The notes under the pieces are model-generated. The model was not told where the DNA came from and ran no database searches. It saw nothing but the letters and a program-made list of their open reading frames with translations. DNA of 13,383 bases from JAFGPJ01 sp964612465 (GTDB lineage: Bacteria; Planctomycetota; Phycisphaerae; Sedimentisphaerales; Anaerobacaceae): the NCBI GenBank assembly GCA_964612465.1, contig CAZTDF010000127.1, positions 1 to 13,383 on the forward strand, given 5' to 3'. Numbering within the stretch: the first letter of the stretch is position 1; each line of letters opens with the position of its first letter. Positions 1-6,643 of the stretch are shown here, in pieces. A program made the translations under genes and the position numbers.

Positions 1-12
1 TACGACAGCCGT

Positions 13-1839
13 TCATAAATCTGGCTCTCGATGCTCATCCAGTTTTTCATCCTTGCCTGATAGGGGCAGAAATCTATACCATGTGTATTTTAAAGCGAAT
101 ATTGCTACGATTGCAAGTCCGAACCATATTGCCGAATATAGATACCATCGTCCAACGAGGTACATTGGGAAAAGGTATAATCCTGTAATCGCAAGCATTG
201 CGAGCAGGACGTTTACGATTGTCCGTGACATGCTTTCCGGCCTGGAGGATAGTTCTTGCATTGACAGACCGGCTTTCGTTGCAATCGGCTTCCACAGTCC
301 GAAAGGCCGAACCGATTTGTAAAATGCGGCAAGGATTTCGCTATCAGTCGGTTTGGTCGCAAGGGACACAGCGATACTTCCAATCAGCGAAGCGGCACAT
401 ATTAAAGGAAACGTATAATATGCCGGAGCATCGGGGAAAAACAATACTACTAATGATAAAAGTATGCCGCCAAGTGTTCCAAACGCATAGCCCCAGCCGT
501 TCAACCGCCACCAGTACCATCGCAGCACGTTCGGCACGACTACGCCGGCGCCCAGGGCCATCATCATCCAGCTCCATATTTGTGCTATCGAGGTGGCCTG
601 AGTACCGATGCCGAGACCGATGAGAACCAGCAGGATTGTCGCGATGTAACTGAATCGCACGGACTGTCTTTCACTGGCGTTGGGACGGAAGTAAGGCTGC
701 CATAGATCGCGAACGATAAAAGACGCCCCGCTGTTGACGGTAGAGCTGAAGGTGGACATGAACGCCGCCAACAAACCGGCGATGACGATGCCCCTGAGTC
801 CGGCGGGCAGAAATTTCAACAGAACCAGCGGCATTACTTTCTCCGAATCCGTAACGCCGGCGACTCCCGTAAGGGCCAGCAGGGCAATCCCAATAGCCAT
901 TGCCCAGCGAACGACAAGAAAAACGCTCCACGCCGCACCGACCTTCGCGGCATCGCGCGCGTCACGGGCAGCTAAGAATCGCTGGAAATCGTACATCTGG
1001 GCGGGCCCACCGGCATTGAGCAGGAGGCCCTTGACAACCCAGACAATGACGAGGGCACCAAAAAGCTCGAACTGTGCGTTCTCCGTCCCAGCAAATTCTT
1101 CGATACGCCACGGCACGCCCAGCGAGCTCCAATTTACCGGCAGGCCGGACATCAGTTCCGGATTCAGGTTGGACCATGCGATGCAGGCAATGACTATGCT
1201 GCCCAGCGTCAGAATGATCGTTTGGATGACATCGGTGACGACCACGCTGTAAAGTCCGCCAAGAACAACGTAGAGGGTGGTTATGCCGATAATCAAAACA
1301 GCCAGACAATCCGGTTCATGTGCCGTGAATATGTGCCGGAGCCAGGGGCTGGAAGTATATTGGGCAAGAGATTCGAGCGGAACGTAAACGGAGGCAAACT
1401 TGCCGATTCCCTGATAGGCGTATCCTACAAAACTGGCCAGCGTCAGCACCGCCATCAGGGCGTAAGCAGTCCGGGCCAGCCTGCCGCCCGCGTCACTGCC
1501 GAAGCGGGTCTTCATCCACTCGGCCGCAGTCATCACATTCGAGCGGCGGACCCATTTTCCCATATAGCTCAGGAAAAATGCACCCATCAGAAAACCCCAC
1601 ATCCAGTGGTGCCACATCGACTTGAATCCCAGGACGTACAGGATAGAAATAATCCACATTGTCCCGGTTATATCGAAGTTGGATACCGACCCGGACATTG
1701 CCAGGGCCAGCCAGTGGATTCCTTTGCCCCCCAGAAAATAGGCTCCGAGGTTCTCTGATGCGCGTTTCTGATACCAAAACCCCAACCCAATCACAACAGC
1801 GAAATAGAGCAGGATTATAACGTAATCAACCGGACTCAT
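13..1839 (-). CDS. Sodium:solute symporter (SSS family), substrate unknown
   Basis: Inner-membrane Na+-coupled transporter of about 608 residues, within the family's usual length range. About 14 to 15 hydrophobic segments run along the whole protein. Family hallmarks visible are GGLYSVVVTDVIQ in the first half and AGLLAAFMSTFSSTVNSGAS followed by RDLW near residues 350-380; in SSS proteins the Ser-rich part of that segment contributes to the Na+ site. I chose the ATG at 1837-1839 (MSPVDYVI) because a GGAG lies 9 nt upstream; an in-frame ATG at 1872 adds 11 residues but has no ribosome binding site. It is the last gene of a leftward set with the URO-D-like and GH38 genes, so it probably imports a sugar or sugar acid released by the hydrolases. 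The substrate is inference; the family also moves amino acids, organic acids and sialic acid. A 185-nt spacer with repeat element E1 precedes it. Confidence 0.9.
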   Translation of the reverse strand: MSPVDYVIILLYFAVVIGLGFWYQKRASENLGAYFLGGKGIHWLALAMSGSVSNFDITGTMWIISILYVLGFKSMWHHWMWGFLMGAFFLSYMGKWVRRSNVMTAAEWMKTRFGSDAGGRLARTAYALMAVLTLASFVGYAYQGIGKFASVYVPLESLAQYTSSPWLRHIFTAHEPDCLAVLIIGITTLYVVLGGLYSVVVTDVIQTIILTLGSIVIACIAWSNLNPELMSGLPVNWSSLGVPWRIEEFAGTENAQFELFGALVIVWVVKGLLLNAGGPAQMYDFQRFLAARDARDAAKVGAAWSVFLVVRWAMAIGIALLALTGVAGVTDSEKVMPLVLLKFLPAGLRGIVIAGLLAAFMSTFSSTVNSGASFIVRDLWQPYFRPNASERQSVRFSYIATILLVLIGLGIGTQATSIAQIWSWMMMALGAGVVVPNVLRWYWWRLNGWGYAFGTLGGILLSLVVLFFPDAPAYYTFPLICAASLIGSIAVSLATKPTDSEILAAFYKSVRPFGLWKPIATKAGLSMQELSSRPESMSRTIVNVLLAMLAITGLYLFPMYLVGRWYLYSAIWFGLAIVAIFALKYTWYRFLPLSGKDEKLDEHREPDL

Positions 1840-1848
1840 GTATCGATT

Positions 1849-1852
1849 CTCC
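1849..1852 (-). promoter_or_regulatory. Ribosome binding site deciding the symporter start
   Basis: CTCC on the plus strand reads GGAG on the coding strand, 9 nt before the ATG at 1837-1839. No comparable motif precedes the upstream in-frame ATG at 1872, so this site fixes the start. Confidence 0.6.
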
Positions 1853-1903
1853 GCTGCCTGCTTGCCTGGCATGCGTGGATTTGCAGGTTATCCGCTTGAG
1901 ATT

Positions 1904-1986
1904 GGGTGGCAGCCTCAAGCACAGCTTGGGGATGGCTAATGGGGTGTCGACCATCCCCAAAGCCTTCGGCTTTGAGGCTGCCACCC
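1904..1986 (-). repeat. Palindromic element E1, intergenic copy (83 bp)
   Basis: The ends are a perfect 15-bp inverted repeat, GGGTGGCAGCCTCAA and its complement. Read on the minus strand, the interior divides completely into an 11-nt hairpin (AGCC-GAA-GGCT), a 10-bp stem (TTGGGGATGG with CCATCCCCAA) holding a 15-nt loop, and a short arm GC-TGT-GC. Every base is accounted for: 15+11+10+15+10+7+15. The second copy at 6745-6827 has the same length and differs mainly in the 15-nt loop. This copy sits between the URO-D-like gene and the symporter gene, where it could form a strong hairpin in the operon transcript. No T-run follows it, so it is not a classical terminator. Confidence 0.9.
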
Positions 1987-2024
1987 TTTTCTGATACATC
2001 CACAAATTCGATTGTCATAATGTG

Positions 2025-3239
2025 TTACTGTGAAGCATTCACGGCGTCAAACATCGCCGCAATATTCACCGGCGGTACATTTGCCAGAATGTTGTGCACC
2101 TGCTGGAAAACAAAACCCCCGCCGGGGCGGAATATCCCGACCTGTTGTTTGACGTGTTCGGCAACTTGTTGCAGCGTGCCGTTCGGCAGGACATCCCTCG
2201 TATCGCAGCCGCCGCCCCAGAAGGTAAGTTCGCTCCCAAACTCGGCCTTGAGTTCTGTGGCGTCCATTCCCAAACAACTGATTTGAACGGGATTGATGGC
2301 ATCGAGGCCGGCTTCGATCAGGTGCGGCAACAATTCCCGAACGCCTCCGCAGCAGTGCAGCATGACCTTGACATCGGCCAGCTCTTTCGTGCGGTTCCAG
2401 AGCAATTTGTGCCGGGGCTTGAAAAATTCGCAATACATTTTAGGTGACATCATCGGTCCCGTCTGCATTCCGAGATCGTCGCCGAATAGAATAATGTCAA
2501 TATGCTCACCTACAGCGGCTAAGAACCGCTCAAGATTGGCCAGATGAATTTCGACGAGTTTATCGAGGAAATGGTGAGCGTGTTGCGGCTCAGCAGCCAG
2601 CAGCATCATGAACCGGTCGTTGCGATAAAGAAACTGGCCCACTTCGAATAGGTTGCCGCCGAAGAGGCCTATGATCGCGCGGTCTGTTCCGGCACGCAAA
2701 TGTTTTGCACCTTCCGACAATTCCCCGCTTCCAATCGGACCGGGCGGACTGGCAATAGCGGTCCACATGGATTCTCCAAAGACTTCGGAGATTGCATCCA
2801 GATCATCGCCTTCGAGAAAAGGAAAATATGTCTGTTCGAAATAGAGCGCCCCGTCTGGCATGTGGGCGAGAATTCTGCCGCCCTCCGAGCGGATAATCCA
2901 GCGTTTTCCATCCCTTTCAATTGGCGTCCAGGCGGGGACGAAACACGCTGTGCCGTCCGGCAGAGTCCAGGGCCTCCATGATTGCTCATCCTGTGCAAAA
3001 CCCCGGCCCAGCTCGATGGTATCAACGGCAAATCGATCCAACACATCGTCATCGACAATTGCCATTTGCTGAATGATGTCATAGACTCGAATCGGCCGGG
3101 GCGGCAGGCCCAGGAATTTACGCAGCTTCGGATATGCAATCGCAGCGATGCCCGAAGACCGATGCCCGGAAAAATCGATGGGGACCCGGTCCGTTTCCCG
3201 ATGCTTCAACGCCGCCAGAACACGCTCTCTTGATGTCAT
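2025..3239 (-). CDS. URO-D superfamily protein (uroporphyrinogen decarboxylase / MtaA-like)
   Basis: Cytoplasmic protein of about 404 residues with the URO-D fold signature. It starts MTSRERVLAALKHRETDRVP, typical of the family, and carries FGDDLGMQTGP and MSPKMYCEFFKP in the middle. Near residue 295 there is LHCCGG and further on GGCDTRDV, giving a His-x-Cys plus a later Cys. That pattern matches the zinc site of MtaA/MtbA-type corrinoid methyltransferases rather than true haem-pathway URO-D. No corrinoid protein is encoded in the window, so the substrate is unknown. I chose the ATG at 3237-3239 because AAGG lies 8 nt upstream; an ATG at 3245 adds two residues and is an equal alternative. 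The gene begins within about 10 nt of the GH38 stop and its ribosome binding site touches that stop, so translation is probably coupled. Similar proteins are often found in planctomycete sugar clusters; their role there is not established. Confidence 0.85.
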   Translation of the reverse strand: MTSRERVLAALKHRETDRVPIDFSGHRSSGIAAIAYPKLRKFLGLPPRPIRVYDIIQQMAIVDDDVLDRFAVDTIELGRGFAQDEQSWRPWTLPDGTACFVPAWTPIERDGKRWIIRSEGGRILAHMPDGALYFEQTYFPFLEGDDLDAISEVFGESMWTAIASPPGPIGSGELSEGAKHLRAGTDRAIIGLFGGNLFEVGQFLYRNDRFMMLLAAEPQHAHHFLDKLVEIHLANLERFLAAVGEHIDIILFGDDLGMQTGPMMSPKMYCEFFKPRHKLLWNRTKELADVKVMLHCCGGVRELLPHLIEAGLDAINPVQISCLGMDATELKAEFGSELTFWGGGCDTRDVLPNGTLQQVAEHVKQQVGIFRPGGGFVFQQVHNILANVPPVNIAAMFDAVNASQ

Positions 3240-3249
3240 TGCCATATCC

Positions 3250-6200
3250 TTATTTCCCAGGTAATGAAGCTCGCAGAGTGACAATTTCATACGCGGCTAT
3301 TTCCATCGGTCCATCTACTTTGTCGATCTTTTCTTCCGCAAAGTTGCTGAGCCATACCGCATCCGGTGCCGGTTTAGCCCAGGTGACAGTGGCCTTCTCG
3401 GATTGCCCGCCTGCATTGAACAGGCGCACGACCCAGGCCTTGCCGTCCTCGCTGGGTCTGAAGGCAGTGACGATTATGCTTGCGGGCTCGACTTTCATAA
3501 TTGAATCCGGGATGGGTGTCTTATTATCGACGGGCACGACGATGAGCGGCTGACTTCGCTCAGTGCCGAATTTTGCCGCCTTGCCGGAATCGAAGCTGCG
3601 GTGCGGCTCGATTGAATAACGAAACGTCGTCGGGCCCTCCTGTCCCGCCTTGTAATTCGTTTCCCAGTAGTTGTTCATCACGTATGAATACAGTGTCGTT
3701 GACGGTTCAATGCTCTTAATCCATCCCACGGTCCTGCCCCTTGGATCGGAGGTAATAGCACCGACTTCGATCAGCGGCGCATCGGGCGTTACCCATGTCA
3801 CGCCATAATTCGCGTTGGATACGTCCACCCATCGTTGAACTGTGAAATAATTTTTGCAGGCTCCGGGCAGTTGGTCTTCTTCAGGCCTGACAACGGCCCA
3901 CGGGATATCCATCCGCATCACACCATCAGGCACCTTAAAGGGAAAGGCCAGGTGCACGGCTTCCTGCTCGTAGATGTTCTTCTTGTCGATAACATTGATG
4001 ATATCCACTCGGTCGATGCCGTCAATGACTCGAAGCTCACGAACCAGCTTATTGCAGCCCGGCGCATCGGATTCAATCGACAGCGAAGCGACCAGCGGGC
4101 CCTTCTCCCTGACACTGATTTTGACCGGTCCGTTACGCTTCGGCTCTGTCGGGTCCCTGCCGGCCACGTAGAAATAATCGTTCAGCCCCAGCCCGGCCTC
4201 GCTGTTAACCAGTTCGATATTCTGCTGCTTCCATTTCATGCTCTCGGCCGCTCCGGTTTTCTCATTAACGGTAAGCGATAACGCAGCGTTGCTTAATTCG
4301 GCATCTTTCGCCGCAGCACTGCCGGATGTGGAAGCCTCGCCGGCGTCGAATGTGAATCGTTTAGCGGAAAAAGGCGCGATGTCCCGAGCGAGAAAAGCCA
4401 GCTCACCCGTAGAGAGCCGCTGCGATTTTACGCTTTGTCCTTCGGAATCCTTGACAACGTCACCGGTCACCGCCAGGCTCTTCGGCAGCACGACCAGGTC
4501 CGTTCGCGTCCAGGAGCAAGTGTTGAACACATCAATTGCCGTGACTTTCTTTGCCGCCGCTCTATGTCCGGCCAGTGCGTTGTTCAGGAGATTGCGAGAC
4601 TGCAAATCGGCATTTAGAGCAAAAGCTTGTTTGATCTTCCATTGTGCCTTGGTGAAATCACTTTCGGGCTGGCTGATGCTGCAATGTGCCCCCCATGTGT
4701 GTTCGTCGTAGAGGATGACGTTGCGCCACGCCTCCCGGAACTGCTCAGCGGGATAGCCCGCCGGATCGAGCATGGCCCACAGCGTCTCCGATTGAACCAG
4801 ACGTTCGGCGGCATCGCGATTTATTGCGGTCTCAGCAGCGGATGAGCCGGCTCCATCTTCCCAGTATGGCGTGAAATCACCGCTAACCCTGGGTACCTTG
4901 CTTGCGTATCGGCGTTCGAATTTTTTGAACATTTCTGTAGTTGTGGCCACAACCAGCCTGGGCCAGGCGTACTTCTGGTTCCACTCCTTTACGAAATCGC
5001 TAAGGTCCGGGTCGGGCGGGCCGTTGTCACCTCCGATAGAGTAGCGAAGCTGGACCATATCGTAAGGGTACTCGGAGTCTCCCAGGCGTTGGAGATAATC
5101 GAAAAGCCTTCCGGCGTCGAGCCGCCCGCTGTGGAAGAATGAATAACCTTCGCCGGCCACCCAGCAGAGAATTTTCTCGGAGCCGGACGGTGACTTCCAG
5201 TAGAAAGGTTTGTCGCCCCAAGTCGAAAGTGTATAACCGATACGATGCCCGCGGTTGGGACCGACGGAGAAATATTTTACGCCGCTCTGTGCCAGGACCG
5301 GCACGATTCCCCACGTGTAGCCGGGGACATCGGTAATCATCGCCGAGTCAATTGTCACATCGAAACGCCGTCTGAGCACCCGGGCGTAATCCACCAGTCG
5401 GACAAGCTCTTCCGGGCGGCACAGGGCCGTCAGCTCGTTGCCGTACAAAGCATCCAGGCCGATCCAGCCCTTTTTCACGGCATCGATGAAGGCCTGGCTA
5501 TCCGCCGGCGACGCCTGCTTCAGGAAACTGTCCACCGCCCAGAGCACCTCGACGTTCCATTTAAACGCCGAGCCGGCCGGGTAATCCGCCGTCTTGCGTG
5601 CCAGATCGATGACCTGCTTATAGTATTGCCAGTGTTTCTGTTCGACCTCGGTCTGGACGTGCGTGTAGCCGATATCCACGTGGGAGTGGTGCAGCAGATA
5701 TACTTCCCATTTCCGGACGGGCTTGATGGTCAGCGTCTTTGTGCCGATGGATTTGCCCGCCACCTTTGCTTCGATCTGCACCGAAGTCGGCTCCCGGACC
5801 GCCGGCGCGAGTCCCTCAATAACTTTGTAGCCCGGTTTCAGCGGCTGTCTGGTCGATTCAACTCCATTGACCACGACAACAGNNNNNNNNNNNNNNNNNN
5901 NNNNNNNNNNNNNNNNNNNNNNNNNNNNNNNNNNNNNNNNNNNNNNNNNNNNNNNNNNNNNNNNNNNNNNNNNNNNNNNNNNGGCAATTCACGAATAAAA
6001 GATATGTCATTGATTTTAATTTCCATCTTCGGCGGAACGGCGCTATGTGTATCGACCAAGTCCAGCACAATCTGACCTTTGCCTTCGGTTGACGTCATCT
6101 TGAGACCGAAAAGAATTGTAAAAGTGTGGCTCTTGCCGCCCGCCCAGACATCCGCCGGACCCGGCTGTATGTAAGGCCAGTCCTGTTTCGGATCGGATTG

Positions 6201-6401
6201 CCCGGCAACAAAAAGAGCATCGTTCGGGAAACTCGTCGAATACTGGTTGCTCCTGCCCGGCCCGAGAGCGAATTCCGACGTATCATTGTCGGCTTTACCA
6301 ATCTGCCAAAGCAGCGTATTGTCCCCGGCGGCCAGCACGCTCCGGCACCAGAGCAGCAAAAACATTAACATCATAGTTTTAGTTAGAACAGCATGTTTCA
6401 T
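3250..6401 (-). CDS. Secreted GH38 alpha-mannosidase-like hydrolase, interrupted by assembly gap
   Basis: One gene split on paper by 100 Ns. The N-terminal part (6401 to about 5983) starts with a signal peptide, MKHAVLTKTMMLMFLLLWCRS then VLAAG, followed by a beta domain resembling the polysaccharide-lyase family 4 type (LLWQIGKADNDTSEF, DPKQDWPYIQPGPADVWAGG, VLDLVDTHSAVPPK). After the gap, 874 or more residues hold the GH38 catalytic domain. HSHVDIGYT at about 5674-5688 supplies the metal-binding His and Asp, ITDVPGYTWGI (Asp codon 5329-5331) the likely nucleophile, and DEHTWGAH near 4690-4710 the later zinc His. A helical middle domain and large C-terminal beta domains follow. GGAG lies 8 nt before the ATG at 6399-6401. 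The two parts are in different frames across exactly 100 Ns, which fits a placeholder gap rather than a true frameshift. Sugar specificity is inferred from the family; activity on other alpha-linked sugars is possible. Confidence 0.85.
5883..5982. other. Assembly gap (100 Ns)
   Basis: Exactly 100 unknown bases lie inside the GH38 gene. The round number is the usual placeholder for a gap of unknown size. The flanking reading frames do not agree across it, so the real length is not 100 unless a frameshift is present. The missing part would finish the N-terminal beta domain and link it to the segment before the catalytic domain. Confidence 0.95.
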
Positions 6402-6643
6402 TTCGTGCGCTCCATTTTATTACTAATATCTTTGCATCTTTTTGCTCGTAATTGTACCTGCTATGGCCAATCAATTCCACCAGAGTTTTACGAAAGTTTA
6501 TGAGCTGGCCTTGAAAGCCTGTAAAGAATAAGTTATCATTCAACCTGCTGCGTGTTGTAGAGACTATCGCAGTGGGAATTCCCGGCCTGCATCGTAGCGG
6601 CCTGATTGTACGAAAGTTGGATAATAACGAATAGGACTATATT
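6402..6643. promoter_or_regulatory. Divergent intergenic region with candidate control elements
   Basis: These 242 bp separate the divergently read GH38 and GH106-like genes, so the promoters for both directions must lie here or inside the neighbours. For the leftward gene the best guess is TTTACA (6520-6525 on the complement), a 17-nt spacer and CATAAA (6497-6502). I found no convincing -35/-10 pair for the rightward gene. A near-identical motif, TTnTACGAAAGTT, occurs at 6486-6498 and again at 6606-6618, and a perfect palindrome GGGAATTCCC lies at 6574-6583. These are candidate operators for a shared regulator, but each could arise by chance. GGAG (6410-6413 complement) serves the GH38 start, and AGGA 7 nt before 6644 serves the other gene. 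Confidence 0.35.

Noticed and set aside
1904..1986. Intergenic E1 copy as an intrinsic terminator
   Set aside because: No T-run follows in the leftward direction (the bases after it are AATCTCAAGC) and the element recurs inside a coding gene.
1836..2018. 60-codon minus-strand ORF overlapping the symporter start
   Set aside because: Most of it is the open frame of palindromic element E1 plus spacer; there is no ribosome binding site and it exists because E1 is stop-free in this frame.
5245..6075. 276-codon plus-strand ORF running through the N gap
   Set aside because: Antisense to the GH38 gene and held open only by unknown bases.
5838..6401. Separate small secreted protein gene upstream of the GH38 gene
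   Set aside because: Its domain type normally precedes GH38 catalytic domains in one chain, and the only break is the N run; treated as the 5' part of the same gene.
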